Below are positions 25,708-37,503 of a stretch of 64,000 bases of DNA, piece after piece; position 1 is the stretch's first letter; each line of letters opens with the position of its first letter. The stretch is taken from the NCBI RefSeq assembly GCF_008728515.1, contig NC_044978.1, positions 8,500,452 through 8,564,451 of the forward strand, read 5' to 3'. Position numbers and translations under genes: made by a program. The stretch is from Papio anubis. Its lineage: Eukaryota > Chordata > Mammalia > Primates > Cercopithecidae. The notes under the pieces are model-generated. The model had not been told where the DNA came from, did no database searches, and saw nothing but the letters and a program-made list of their open reading frames with translations.

Positions 25708-25832
25708 ATCAAGGCTTCTCAAACTTAAAGAAGAACTAGAATTGCCCAGGGAAGCTGCTAAAAAAAAAAAAAGCAGATTCAGGTTCTATCAATTTGGGAT
25801 GAGGCCCAGGCTCTGAATAGCAAGATTCAAGA
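25708..25832 (+). mobile_element. MER5A-type hAT-Charlie DNA transposon relic
   Basis: 'aaggcttctcaaacttaaag' start, 'ttgcccagggaagctgcta', 'cagattcaggttctat', 'gatgaggcccaggctctgaa' follow the order of MER5A. An A-run (25759-25770) has expanded inside it. Non-autonomous element with no coding capacity. Confidence 0.65.
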
Positions 25833-25861
25833 TTACTCAGGTAATTAGATAAGTGGTCTAG

Positions 25862-26212
25862 ATCGGAGTCAGCCAAGTATCATCTGTGGACCACAATCCA
25901 GCCCATTGTCCATTTTATATGGCCCATGAGATAAGAATAATTTTTACTTTTTTTAATGTTTGGAAGAAAATAGAGAGAAAAAGAATATTTGGAGACACGT
26001 GATAATTACATGCATTTCCAGTTTTAGTGTCCATAAATGAAGTTTGATTGGAGCACAGCCACTCTCACCTGTTTACATGTTGTGTGTAGCTGCTTTGCAT
26101 CACAACAGCGTTGAGTGGTTGCAGCAGAGACAGCGTGGCCAGCAAAGCCTAAAATGCTTACTGTCTTGCCTTTCACAAAAACAGTTTGCAACTCCTGATC
26201 CAGATGATAGGC
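25862..26212. mobile_element. hAT-type non-autonomous DNA transposon relic, family not named
   Basis: A common mammalian repeat pattern is visible: 'ctgtggaccacaatccagcc', 'tgaagtttgattggagcaca' with 'gccactctcacctgtttaca', 'gagtggttgcagcagagaca', 'cagcaaagcctaaaatgctt' and 'acagtttgcaactcctgatc'. These match a widespread hAT-derived repeat whose exact name I do not assign. Confidence 0.55.
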
Positions 26213-26233
26213 AACTCCTGATCTAGATGATAG
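26188..26233 (+). repeat. 23-bp tandem duplication
   Basis: Two adjacent 23-bp copies (26188-26210 and 26211-26233), both starting 'gcaactcctgat' and ending 'agatgatag', differ at one C/T position. The duplication lies at the 3' edge of the hAT relic. Confidence 0.93.
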
Positions 26234-26249
26234 AACTTCATATTCGAAC

Positions 26250-26520
26250 AACACTGTAATTTACAAAGGGCTTGTGTTTCCTGTGGTCCTGACAGCAGTG
26301 AGATAAATAGGACTGGGGTGGGATCAGCCTGTGCCGTTAGGGAGGCTTTTCCTGCTCAAGGATGCCCAATGGAGGAGACTTTTTTCAAAGTCACACAACT
26401 CATAGGCTAGAAAAGGCCCACGAGAGATGACAAATACCTAATCCCAAATTACATGACTACCAATAGGATATGTTGGGACAGAGCTCCAAGACAAGTGCCT
26501 TTCCATTGCCCTTCATGGGG
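26250..26520 (-). mobile_element. MIR SINE fragment (probable)
   Basis: 'ttttcaaagtcacacaactc' followed by 'ataggctag' and 'gggacagagctccaagac' fit the reversed MIR 3' half; the remainder is degraded. Confidence 0.4.
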
Positions 26521-27515
26521 ATGTGCGAGTTCAACTGTTGTAGTGACAACTCAAAATTTTTTCTTCAACAAAATTACTTCGAAATTAATGTCATTTCAAT
26601 CATTGATATAAAGTATGGCCTTTTATTCTGATGGTAAAACATCCTTTAAAATAAGGTAGGCCAAAACCCATCACGACTATGATTTTCTTCCAAAGTTTTA
26701 ATATCCAAATAAAAACGGAAACAGCAGAATCCACATTCATTAAGAAACATCTATTCATCTTTTAGATTCAAAAGATTTACTGGTGTTTTTTTTTCCAATG
26801 CTTATTTGATATAAAGCAGATTCCATTAAACCCCTAAATTCCACTCCTTGGATTTAAAGGGCAGCTTTCAAAATAATAGTAAGTCTTGGACTAATCACTA
26901 TTTATTGTTATTATGAAAGAGATTTTAGATCTATTGAAAATATTTGTTTAATTTATCTTTTAATTACTTAAAGATATTTCTAAATGGCATAGATGGTCTA
27001 GCATAATATTTTGTCTTCCATTTTGTGATCTATTTAATTCAAACACTATGGTTTTACAAATAAGAATGAACCATGGGAATAAAATTTCTTTATTAAATTT
27101 ATGGGAGTAATTTTGTCATTATGTCAGCAAGGAATGTTCCGGATTTAGTTTCTTTCATTTCCCACCAGCAGAACTAAGAAAACAAGGAGATCCTTATCTT
27201 CAGACAGGCAGTATCATAGTCAATGCAAATCCTCCCTTTATTTCATGCAAATCTCCCTACTCTCTTATAAGGCTTCACGTGAGATTCACCTTCTGTGTGA
27301 TGACACATTAAAATCCCTTAGGCTGAAAGCAGAAAAGAAAACTGAAAACAGAGCCCAAAAAGCCTAAGAGGTTGGCCAATCAAAATATTACTAAAAAGTA
27401 CAATATTAGGAATGTGTTGACAGGCAAATTATTTGTTTGTGAACATTTTTGTTGTTGGAAATAAGCACTTTGGTTCTCACACTCTCCTTTGGAAGAGTGC
27501 TACAGTGTTATCTTA
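26521..27515. other. unassigned AT-rich sequence
   Basis: No gene or recognised repeat seen. Confidence 0.45.
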
Positions 27516-27972
27516 AGGAACAAGGTTTTTTATTTTATTTTATTTAAGTTCTAGGATACATATGCAGAATGTGCAGGTTTGTTACATAGGTATATATGTG
27601 CCATGGTGGCTTGCTGTACCCATCAATCTCTCATCTAGGTTTTAAGGCCCCCATGCATCAGGTACTTGTCCTAATGCTCTCCCTCCCCTTGTCCGCCATC
27701 CCCAACAGGCCCTGGTGTGTGATGTTCTCCTCCCTGTGTCCATGTGTTCTCATTGTTCAACTCTGACTTATGAGTGAGAACATGAAGTATTTGGTTTTCT
27801 GTTCCTGTGTTAGTTTGCTGAGAATGATGGCTTCCAGTTTCATCCGTGCACCTGCAGAGGACATTAACTCATTCTTTTCTGTATCTGCATAGTATTCCAT
27901 GGAGTATATGTGCCACCTTTTCTTTATCCAGTCAATTACTGATGGGCATTTGGGTTGGAGGAACCAGTTTTT
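27516..27972 (-). mobile_element. 5'-truncated L1 LINE 3' end (primate-type) with target-site duplications
   Basis: Minus-strand L1 tail: T-rich head at 27526-27546, 'tgtgcaggtttgttacatag', 'cttgctgtacccatcaatc', 'tatgagtgagaacatgaagt', 'tgcatagtattccatggagt', ending at 'gatgggcatttgggttgg' (27958). Flanking direct repeats 'aggaacaaggttttt' (27516-27530) and 'aggaaccagttttt' (27959-27972) mark target-primed insertion. It retains only the 3' end; the 72-codon frame on this strand includes antisense-free L1 fragments but no functional domain. Confidence 0.9.
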
Positions 27973-28379
27973 CACTTAAACATAACCAAGGAGTATTTGT
28001 GAAGCCTACTTGACTTGCTTTCTTGTGTGAATATTCTAGCACTTGAGATATTCCTGATATTTTGTTAGAATTAGACCTGAGTAAATGACATAAAGACTTT
28101 TGGATTTCAAAATCTGCTAGTGTTTGGCATTGTTACATTTCTAAAAGATGTCTATTTCATTTCGTCATAATCAGCTTCCTGTTGTTTTTCAAATTTGCTG
28201 CTTTACTCACTTTATAGAGAAAATAAAGGGCTGGGTTTTCTAGTTGTGGTCTCTCAGGCTTTTGGCAACACTCTTTAAGCCACATACTTCAAAATTCCCA
28301 GGGAGCTGTCTCCTTTGCCTGGAAGCTTTACATTCCTCTCTTTCTTTCACCCAGTTCCATCCTCGCCCAATCACACTAT
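27973..28379. other. unassigned sequence
   Basis: No clear gene or repeat. Two overlapping opposite-strand frames (82 and 88 codons, 28240-28510) are mutually exclusive shadows without recognisable domains. Confidence 0.4.
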
Positions 28380-28775
28380 GCCCCGTGTGGCAGAGACTGA
28401 TAAGTTGTTTGCCCAACCATTTCCTTTCTCTTTCTGGGCACACAGCTAGGTTACATTTCTCAGACTTCCTCCAATTAAGTGGTGCCATGTTACTAAGTTC
28501 TGGCCAATAGAATATGGAAAGAAGTGATATGCATTATTTTCAGGTCTACTCTGTCCCTGGCCTACTTCGTCTCCCCACCAATTCCCACCTATTTATGATC
28601 TCTCTCCATTCACTGGCTGAATGTAAAGTACTCCTAGGGTTTAAAAGAGGGCACCATGATCACAGAGAAGGAACCTGGGACCTGAAGTCATCACACTGAG
28701 GAAAACTGCCCAGGAGAGATGTCCCTTCAGGAATACCCATTTTGGACTGTTGTATGAGTAAAACAAACAAATTAT
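28380..28775 (+). mobile_element. old LTR-like repeat (family not assigned)
   Basis: Ordered phrases of a common ancient repeat: 'acacagctaggttacatttc', 'gtggtgccatgttactaagt' with 'tctggccaatagaatatgga', 'agaaggaacctgggacctga' and 'ttggactgttgtatgagtaa'. Probably an ERVL/MaLR-type LTR relic. Confidence 0.4.
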
Positions 28776-28784
28776 TGGGATAAG

Positions 28785-29084
28785 AAAGGCAGCATGACTT
28801 TATACCCCAAAACATAGTGGCTGAAAACAATAAACATTTACTCTCAGTTTCTGTGGGTCAGCAATTCAGGCATGACAAAGTTGAGTGTCTGGCTCAAGGG
28901 GTCTCATGAAATTGCAGTCCAGTGATAGGCTAGGGCTGTGGACTTAGCTGAAAACTCAACTTGGTTGAAGGAGATGTTTCCATGGTACCTCACATGGCTC
29001 TTGGCATGTCTTGGACCTCTGCCACACGGGCCTCTCTACAGGACTGCCTCATGACATGGTAGCTCACTGCCCCAAGGGCAAGTA

Positions 29085-29122
<38 letters not shown>

Positions 29123-29272
29123 CCTAATATAGCAACCAGATTTTTAAAACCTAGTCTCAAAAGTACCATTCTATTACTTCTGTAATATTCTATTTGTTAG
29201 AAGGAAGTAACTAGGTTTAGCTGACACTGAAGGAGAGGGAAGGGATTTCTACTAGGCAAGAATACCAGAGGA
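28785..29272 (+). mobile_element. old interspersed repeat containing a GA microsatellite, family not assigned
   Basis: The sequence 'ccccaaaacatagtggctga' with 'aaacaataaacatttactc', 'gtttctgtgggtcagcaatt', 'ggacctctgccacacgggc', 'gcctcatgacatggtagctc' and 'gtaccattctattacttctg' follows a widespread ancient repeat whose consensus itself has a short GA-rich stretch at the place of the microsatellite. The downstream Alu inserted at or near its 3' edge. Confidence 0.45.
29089..29121. repeat. (GA)n microsatellite
   Basis: About 16 uninterrupted GA units inside an older interspersed repeat, a likely length-polymorphic site. Confidence 0.95.
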
Positions 29273-29580
29273 ACTGGGCGCAGTGGCTTATGCCTGTAAT
29301 CCCAGCACTTTGGGAGGCCAAGGTGGGTGGATCACAAGGTCAGGAGTTCAAGACCAGCCTGGCCAAGATGGTGAAACCCCATCTCTACTAAAAATACACA
29401 AAGTAGCCAGGTGCGGTGGCAGGCGCCTATAATGTCAGTCACTCAGGAGACTGAGGCAAGAGAATCACTTGAACCCAGGGGGGCAGAGGTTGCAGTGAGC
29501 CAAGATCGCACCACTACACTCCAGCCTGGGTGACAAAGTGAGGCTTTGTCTCTTTAAAAAAAAAAAAAAAGAAAAAAAAA
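29273..29580 (+). mobile_element. Alu SINE, S-like
   Basis: Complete dimer: 'ctgggcgcagtggcttatgc', 'tcaagaccagcctggccaag', linker near 29390-29405, right arm with 'gcgcctataatgtcagtcac' and 'cagcctgggtgacaaagtga', ending in a long interrupted A tail (29556-29580). Possible degenerate target-site duplication 'gaataccagag' upstream and 'gaacactacag' downstream. Confidence 0.93.
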
Positions 29581-30270
29581 GAACACTACAGGGTGCAGAT
29601 CACTGCTGGGCGCCATCTTGGAAGCTGGCTCCCTCGTTGTGTGTGTTTCCCTGATGATCTCTCTGTTCTGGAGTAGACTGAATCACATCTTTGGCCTTGT
29701 TGGTATATAAACATGCTCAGAGATGCTGTACATGAGTGGGGAGATTGCGTCTTGCATAACACCCGGTGAAGAGTTTAAGGGGTGCTGAAATATAGCTTAA
29801 GCTCTTGAGTCTTAAACTCATAAAGACACTGTACAAGGTAGAAATAGCCTAAATAGTGACATTCCCACTAAACTCTGGGTAATGAGACAAAAGTTTTAGG
29901 GCAATTATTTAGTTCTGTATGTCCAATACATTGTACTATGAATTGCACTTGGTATTAACTTAATAAGTATTTACTGATTAAAGATACATGAGTGCTTGAA
30001 TGACACATATAGCTTATATATTTTAAATGGCTAGTTTGTGACCAAATGTCTTACTTGTGAGGAATTACAAGAAATGGGCTCAAAAATTGTTGCAAACATC
30101 AAGTACCGATTCATAGCTGTCAGATCAAAATGTACAGTGTGTTTCTAAAATTTTTAAGGATTCTCCTTGGAATTTATATATCTAGAACAATTAATGGATA
30201 TTCTGTTCATAAACATTGACTGTAATTGCTAGACTATAATTTTAAGTCATTGAAATTATAATATTAAAGA
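29581..30270. other. unassigned AT-rich sequence
   Basis: No gene or recognised repeat seen. Confidence 0.45.
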
Positions 30271-30272
30271 AG

Positions 30273-30530
30273 AAAATTCCACAATAATGTGACAGATTTT
30301 CAGAGATGTTCTTGCCTTGGTCTATTCATTTCCTCGGTCTATCTGGTATGCCTCGACATTACTTGGACTACCCCGACATTACACTACATGAAATGCTATA
30401 TCATCTATGGGGTCATTTATCTCCCTGATAGCAGTAATACTAATAATCTTCATGACCTCAGAAGCCTTCGTTTCCAAATGAAAACTTCTAATAATTGAAC
30501 AACCTCTACTAATCTAGATGCTTATTCAAG
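30273..30530 (+). pseudogene. NUMT: nuclear copy of the 3' part of mitochondrial COX1
   Basis: Plus-strand sequence corresponds to the C-terminal part of cytochrome c oxidase subunit 1. Clear landmarks are 'ttcctcggtctatctggtat', 'gcctcgacattacttggact' with 'accccgacattacac', 'agcagtaatactaataatct' and 'gaagccttcgtttccaaatg'. The match is strong from about 30345 to 30515 and fades at both ends, so the outer limits are approximate. Mitochondrial COX1 makes the catalytic subunit of respiratory complex IV; this copy has substitutions, a short deletion near 30378 and no mitochondrial context, and cannot be expressed as COX1 under the nuclear code. The 69-codon frame here (30289-30498) is not in the COX1 frame throughout and is not a gene. 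Confidence 0.88.
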
Positions 30531-31515
30531 ACAATATTCAGATCAAAATTATTTTCTTAATTCAAAACAGCTTCTATGAATGTATCTAGCCTATCCCATG
30601 AATGATACACAGACGGTCAATTCTAGCCATTTGGATTAACTCTGTGGCAATAAATAAGTTGCTTGATAAATAACTATGATTATGACTGAGAAAGAAAGAA
30701 TCAGCTAGAAAACTGTACATATGGGCATGTGTATAAAGATGGATTGTGTCTTTCTTTGGTATTTTTCCATTGAACTCACAGTATTCAAAATAAAAAATTG
30801 AACCTCTGTAAAAACATTGATGCTTACAGGGGTCACAGAAAACAATCATCAATACATTGTTCCAACTATTGAAAAGTACTGCTACCACAGATGCAGAATT
30901 AGAAAGTCTTTCTACATAAATAATTTTTGAAATATTTGTCTACATTTACAACATAGCATATTATAATTATCTTGATTATGGAAAACAGATGAAATTACTG
31001 CTAATTTTATTTTATAGAAGCTTAATATTCTAAAACATGTTTAGTTTTATTTTATTTGATGATTAATTTGTAAATATTCACACATCCTTGAACTTCAGGA
31101 AATTTCATTGTGAGAAATGTACACAAAGATATTGTCATAGGAAGAGGTTAGACCTAGACAAAAAAACTTGAAAAACATTATATCATTCGGCAAGAAAAAA
31201 CAATACCACTAAAATAAAAAAAAATTCTACTACAATCTCTATCCCTAAAGTTAGATTTAGAATATCACAAATTTGATGATGAGCAAAATTTTTTAAAATT
31301 CCCTTTAATGTCATTCGTATAATAAATAATAAATATTCTTGTAATTGTGCTATTAAGGATCTTAACCACAATACTAATTATGAGGTTGTTAATCTTAAGG
31401 GCAACATCTATATATTTCTATCAAGATGGGAAGGTGATATGGTAAATTGCTTTGACTTCTTTTTAAAAAGATAAGCTTTTGAGATAATGACAGTAGTTCA
31501 TTAATTTTTGATTCC
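30531..31515. other. unassigned AT-rich sequence
   Basis: No gene or recognised repeat. A 100-codon minus-strand frame at 30586-30888 has no recognisable domain. Confidence 0.45.
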
Positions 31516-31519
31516 ATAA

Positions 31520-31625
31520 TGTCTGATGGATAATACATGCTCATAAATATGTCTTGAATAAATGAATGAAGGAAATAAAAGGGAAGGGAAGAAAAGGGAA
31601 AGGAAAAGAAGGGAAAAAAGAGAGA
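31520..31625 (+). repeat. L2-like 3' terminus followed by a (GGGAA)n/(GGAAA)n-type purine tract
   Basis: 'acatgctcataaatatgtct' with 'tgaataaatgaatgaa' resembles an L2 3' end; its GAAT terminal repeat passes into about 60 bp of almost pure purine on this strand (31566-31625). Confidence 0.55.
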
Positions 31626-31969
31626 CTATGTGGACAATCCAAACTGATCTAGATCAAACAACAAGTGCTGTAAGCTAATCATACATTAAATTATTTTGAT
31701 AAGGATTCCAGTAGTTTGGTTGATTTTTTTTACAACACTCATTCCTACCTAAAAAAGCAAAACAAACAAAAACAGAAAAACCTACTACCTCTAAATAGTC
31801 AACTCTATCAGTTACCAGATAAGAAGCACTATTATTCTAAACATTATGTATAGCATATTAGATTAGAGCATGTTTCATACACATAAACTATATTTCCCAT
31901 GAACATTATCATCCCTCAGTACATTATGTATTTGGGACGATCAATAAATAATGAAGAATAACAATAACA
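31626..31969. other. unassigned AT-rich sequence
   Basis: Nothing recognisable beyond A-rich runs. Confidence 0.45.
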
Positions 31970-32640
31970 TCAACAAAGCCCTTGGGGACTACGAGGCTTG
32001 CACTCAGGCAAAGGTCTGAGCAAACAGATGGTTTCTTTGTTGTGCCCTGAAAGCAAGCCTCGTTGCCTTCCGTAGAATCGCTAAAGGCAGTAAATCCCTG
32101 AGCAATTGGCCTTCCATCAAAAACAGTCTGTATCCGGTCTTGGGGAGTTCACAATGGGGACTTTTGGCAATGACGTCTCAGTTGATCACTCCTGTAATGG
32201 GGCAATTATAGTCAGAGAGGTTGTCTGTGATGTAACCCAAGCCCTCATTTCTACACATCTGTGCAGACCATCAACTCAAATTGTACCAAGAAGTCAACTG
32301 GGAGCCTGTGCAGGATATGGGATATTTATTGGCTGAGGATGAGGAAAGCCTATTTGCTCAACCACATTGGAATTTATCTTTGTCAGCTTTGAGCACAGAC
32401 TTTGGAGCATGTGCAAATAGCAGCACCGGTCCTGCCAAGCAGATTGTGCTGGGCTCTCCTCTAACCTGACTCTCTTGGGACCTACCTGTCACTCCTGTCC
32501 CAGACCAGCCTGTGCCAGGGCTTCCCTTTGTCCATTCCCTGACTCCATGAGCTTGCGCATGCCAACCTTTTAACTTTTGTGACTGCCCGAATGGATTTTT
32601 CACAATTTTGATGTTTAATCAATAAATCCAGATACAAAGA
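31970..32640 (+). other. unassigned sequence of balanced composition ending near AATAAA
   Basis: This stretch is less AT-rich than its surroundings and has an AATAAA at 32622-32627. Three overlapping frames of 62-82 codons occur on both strands (32106-32603). It has the look of an old LTR or retrotransposed fragment but I do not recognise a family. Confidence 0.3.
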
Positions 32641-34619
32641 TTGCAAGCTGCAGAGAGGGTCCCGCTGACATTAGATAGCATAATTCTTTAACAGATATTT
32701 TCTTGGCTTTCACTGATAACCTGTGGCCACTTGGAAGGAAAACAGAAAATTGGTAGTCGGGGTCTCCAGAGCCAGGACTGGCACGCTGGATGAGCCAACG
32801 GTGCCAAGCATTAGGATGGTGTTTAATGCACTGTCAGGATGATGCCTGCCCGTGGGTCACAGCCTGAGGAAGGGGTGGAGGGGAAGCAGGACAAAATGAT
32901 GGATGAGGAACAAATGGAGGCCTGAATAAGTAGCGATCGAGATGAGGATGAAGAACAAGTTTGCAGGTAAAGAAGTCAGAGAGGGGCAAGGACAGAAAGT
33001 TGTGATCAGAGAAGAAGAATCAAACACTGGATTCCAGAAATAGCATGACTATGAATGGTGAGAAGTTCTAAGTTCACCTGCCTCTCTATTCCTCTTACCC
33101 GTGAAACTGATATGAACTGTTGATAAGTTCATATCAATTTCAAATAATAAAGCAGAATACAGCAGTGGGTCACAGACAACATATCTTTCATCTGCTTGTG
33201 CTGGAGAGGGTGTGTGTGGGGCAAATCAACAGGGAGAGGCCAGCCTGCAGGCATCTGAAGAAGTAGAAAGCATCCACAAGTACAAGGTCAAGTTTAACAT
33301 AGGATTTTTTTTACAAACATACACGTCTCTTGTTAAATGTGTACAACTATCTGATTAAAACCAAACTGAGCATTACTTTATTATGAGACGTCACAATTAT
33401 GGAATATACAAAAGTATATGTATATCCAAATACTATTTCTGAAAGAAAGATATTCAAATAATTTAAACATGGTGATTGAATAGGGGCAGAAAGAAGAAGG
33501 TATATAGGGAAAACGATCACTAAAAAAGAAATGAGTGGTGTAAGTTGTGGAGGGGACATGCAAAAAGAGTCAGGAGAGCAGGTTTATGGGAGGACAGGAG
33601 GGCTTTGTCTTTTAGGGTGTTGGGTTATGTTCCCTCTGAGTCTGAACTGTCTTCAGTTTTCTGCAGTCAGTAGGGAGCTTTGGGTCAGTGAAGACCTGAA
33701 TGTCTACAGAATGGGAGGATTTCAGGGGTCTCTTTAATGAACGGGGCACCAATAGAGAGGGTACAAATGAAATTGCAGTTTTCTAAGGGGCACACAGCGA
33801 GAAAGACAGCAACAGAGATGGCTCTGTTGAGTGGAATGCAGAAATGATCCAGAAATGTGAGACCAGCTCTGTGGGTACTCCCACCTCCTGATGTTGCCTG
33901 GTGATTGCAGTTGAGACTGATCTGGGTCTCCTGAAAAAACAGATGTGGAAGTTCAATGACCTCCCTCTGGAGTGGGAATTCAGTGGGAAGCTGAGTTCAG
34001 GATGGGGCCAGAGAGCTAAAAACTGTGTCTTACTTTTATATTTCCATTATCCTACTTGCTTTGTCTTCTGAATTACCTATAGTTTCTTTTTATCCCTTTA
34101 CTTCTTTTTTCCCCCTAATCTAAACCAACTTTCAAAAACATTCTTGCAGGGTTTTATAAATATTTTCTTTTCAGTAGATTCAGTAGAAATGAGAGCTCTA
34201 ATAAAGAATAATGATACATTTTGTAGTAGTAAAAGTTAAATGAAAATTATGAATGCTTTCAAACAATCCATGTCATATCAATGAATTAGGACTCTATAGA
34301 AAGAGTAAATTCATCTCTCAGTTAATATTGATACCCAGTGAGCAAACAAAATCAAACAACAACAACAACAAAAGCCCTGTACTGGAAAATTTCCTAAGTA
34401 CATTTCCTTAATTTCCTTAATTAAATAAAACAGAACTCAGACACACGTGCTGGGTTTTGTCTCCATCTGCCTCATATTGTACCTTTGTTGTTGAAACTGA
34501 CTTAATACAATCAAGGCCAAACTTTCTTCAAATAATGCATGTGTACAGGTAAGGAAAGCACATTCTGATGCATTCAATAGAGATATAACATCTTGCTATT
34601 TTTCAGACTCATATATATG
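32641..34619. other. unassigned sequence
   Basis: No gene or recognised repeat. Contains a small inverted repeat (33108-33117 with 33127-33136, 10-bp perfect arms, 9-nt loop) and a short (CAA)n run at 34349-34371. Confidence 0.4.
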
Positions 34620-34815
34620 AAAACCACAATAAATGAAAAAATTGAGGATTATCTTATAAATCTAAGAGATCTTAGAACTCGAGTTTCTTCTCTTACTGAT
34701 AAGAAAACTTGGAATAGGGGCCTACTAAATGTTCTGCATACAGTTATTTCAAAGTCTAAGACTGAAATCTGGGTCTCCTGGCCCACCAGCACAAAGTTCT
34801 TGCTATTTTACTGTT
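34620..34815 (-). mobile_element. MIR SINE fragment (probable)
   Basis: 'tactgataagaaaacttgga', 'agactgaaatctgggtctcc' with 'tggcccaccagcac' and 'aaagttcttgctattttact' fit the reversed 3' half of MIR, heavily diverged. The 74-codon frame 34593-34817 coincides with it and is not a gene. Confidence 0.4.
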
Positions 34816-37169
34816 GATGCAAAGTGGGATACAGGTTACTTATTGTCAACTGGCCTTATTAAGGAGAAAACCCAATGCATTTCATAAAGCAAAGTGCGCT
34901 ACTAGGGAACGGCAAGCTTTTACCCTGAGAAGCCATCAGTTTATCTTTTCAAATTTACATCTCCATTCAGAATGTAAAGGAAAGAGGCATTGATCTGCTG
35001 TATGTGACTTTCTTAAGTTTTAGACATTCAATAAGGCACTGATAATGTGAAAACATTATTTAGTTAAACCAGGGAGTCAATTTCAATCTTAGTTTCTTAA
35101 AAAAAAATGTTCACCAAACAGGAGGAATCAATCCTAAGCTTATAATTAGTCATAAATGGGAGGGAGGAAATACGCTGACTCATTTCAAGAGCAATAATCA
35201 ACATGATTATTCATAATATTTCTAATTCAAATTGTAATGTAAGGGCTAATCTCATCATCACTTATTGAAGTTTTCTAACACCCACCGAGAGACAGTGGGG
35301 CATGTTCGAAGAGCATCAGTGGATGTTCATAATGCCTTTAATTACTGAAAAGACATGGGCTATATTCCTAACACTGTATCAGGATGCAAGCTGAAAAACA
35401 AATCTGTGATTAAATTACTCTCTTAAAATAAATATGGATTTTGTGAACTTTTCTATCTTGATGTGATGGCTTATTTATGTTGATAAGTAGTAAATATTCA
35501 ATCCCTTCTGACAGAAATAGTGCATCCATATGCTAAAATATGCATTACAGTTGAAAATAAGAAGGATCGGACCATGTAAAGAGAAATCAGAGTTCTCAAA
35601 AATGTATCGTCTTTGTAAGCATTTCCATTATTCATATAAAGGTATATCTTTACCAAATAAAACTGCTACACCATTCCAAATAATTGATTATGTGCATATT
35701 TCTTTTAAATATGCCCAACTATTAATCTACTAAGATCAGCCTGTACTTAAAGAAGAGCAAAAGAAAGAACATCTGGATTTGAATTGGTTTAAGAGCAGAA
35801 CACAAGTTTATACAAATCCCCAAAACTACATTTATACAAATCCCCAAACGCTGCTTTAATAGGCTTATTCATCATTGGTTTTAATAATGTTGTGTTAATT
35901 GTGTTATAAGATTAATATTGTTAAATAAGCTCGCCTGTTTGACATTTGTTTGCATTGCTTAAAAGTAACAGAAACAAAATTACAGAGGTAGGCAAAAAAA
36001 AAAAAAAAATGTCCAGAAATACTCTAAATTCAAACAAACATGAGGAAGTTGAGGCATGAAACTCATCATAAGTTCTCCCAGTTTTTCCTGCAAAACAGAT
36101 CCCAAACCCAACTACTCCTATTACCTCCACTACCTCCACCATAGTTCAAACCACCATCTTCTGTCACCCAGTCTATTATCAGAGCCTTCTGTTTCTACGT
36201 TTGACTCTTAAAAGCCATTCTCTACATAGCAAAAGGAGGGACAGCTGACTTATCCCAGCTTATGAGTATAGATGGTTAAATTTTCCGGGATTTCGTGAGC
36301 CAGTTGTTACACACAGCAATGTTTTTAAAATTAAATTATATACACTTACAATTAAGTTATATTAAAAACAAAAGTAATTGCTTGTAACGCATCACTTCTT
36401 TAGAGGAGTAGTATATTTTTACTATTATCTAAGCTCTTAAGATTATTTACATCTACTCTCTCTTCATGGTGTAAATAATACATAATGGTTCACTATTGTG
36501 ACACGATCTTCCCAAGTGCTTATTGAGTGCTATCTCATTGACAGCTTAAAATTGACCCAGTGGGGTATTAACACCATAGAAATTAGTAAATGCTACAAAT
36601 TAGGACTTGATGTACTGTTTGTAGATTGTCTAGACCTAATGAAAATATGGAGAAAGTATCAATAATGTAGATTATACTTAAAAGTGTGGGTTAAGTCTTT
36701 AGCTGTTACATTTTGAGTAGCACGAAAAATTAAGGAAATAGTCTTCAAGTATTAGAAAATTATTATAGAGTGACATTCCAAAATTTCTGAGGTGTATCTT
36801 CATTGTTTCAGCCTCATATTACCCATCATTGTAAATAAAAATATTAACGTTCATGTTGTTTTAACCAACATTCATGTCAAAATGAGACATTTTTGAGCAG
36901 CTATTGTATTCCCAGAGTATTGTAGGTGCTCAAAAAACATCTCTTGAATGAGTTCATTAATGTACCCTGAAAACTTCTGGCCTCCTTTACCCCATCTTCT
37001 TATTTCTTTTCTAAATCCAACAGTATCAGTTATCATGGAAACTCAGGAATGAGGATCAATGCTGTTTCTACAAATCCCCGAGTCATTGGTGGTATCTTGC
37101 TGGCCACCTGAAGTCCCTTTTAGGCTATCCTTTCTGAATTTCCTGTACAAAATTTTGATTGCCACCAAT
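34816..37169. other. unassigned AT-rich sequence
   Basis: No gene or clearly recognised repeat. Contains a 24-bp imperfect tandem duplication ('tttatacaaatccccaaa' at 35807 and 35831), an A-run (35995-36009), and a possible L2 3' end near 36890-36960. Confidence 0.4.
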
Positions 37170-37503
37170 CTTTTTATCTTTCTTTCTTTTTTTTTTTTTT
37201 TTTTTTGAGACAAAGTCTAGCTCTGTCACCCAGGCTGGAGTACAATGGCACGATCTCAGCTCACTGCAACCTCTGCCTCCCAGGTTCAAGTGATTCTCCT
37301 GTCTCAGCCTCCTGAGTAGTTGGGATTACAGGTGTGTGCCCCCGTGCCGGGCTAACTTTTTGTATTTTCAGTAGAGACAGGGTTTCACCTTTTTGGCCAG
37401 GCTGGTCTCAAACTCCTAACCTCAAATGATCTACCTGCCTTGGCCTCCCAAAGTGCTGGAATTACAGGTGTGAGCCGCAGCACCTGGCCCCTTTTTATCT
37501 TTC
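37170..37503 (-). mobile_element. Alu SINE, S-like, with perfect 13-bp target-site duplication
   Basis: Minus-strand full-length Alu: poly(T) (37187-37206), 'gagacaaagtctagctctgt', 'gagtagttgggattacaggt', 'ggccaggctggtctcaaact', ending 'gagccgcagcacctggcc'. The direct repeat 'ctttttatctttc' occurs at 37170-37182 and 37491-37503. The insertion site is the outer end of the hairpin at 37492-37578, so the Alu duplicated the beginning of its left arm. Confidence 0.95.

Noticed and set aside
33108..33136. 10-bp inverted repeat with 9-nt loop
   Set aside because: Perfect but short; hairpins of this size are common by chance in 64 kb of AT-rich DNA.
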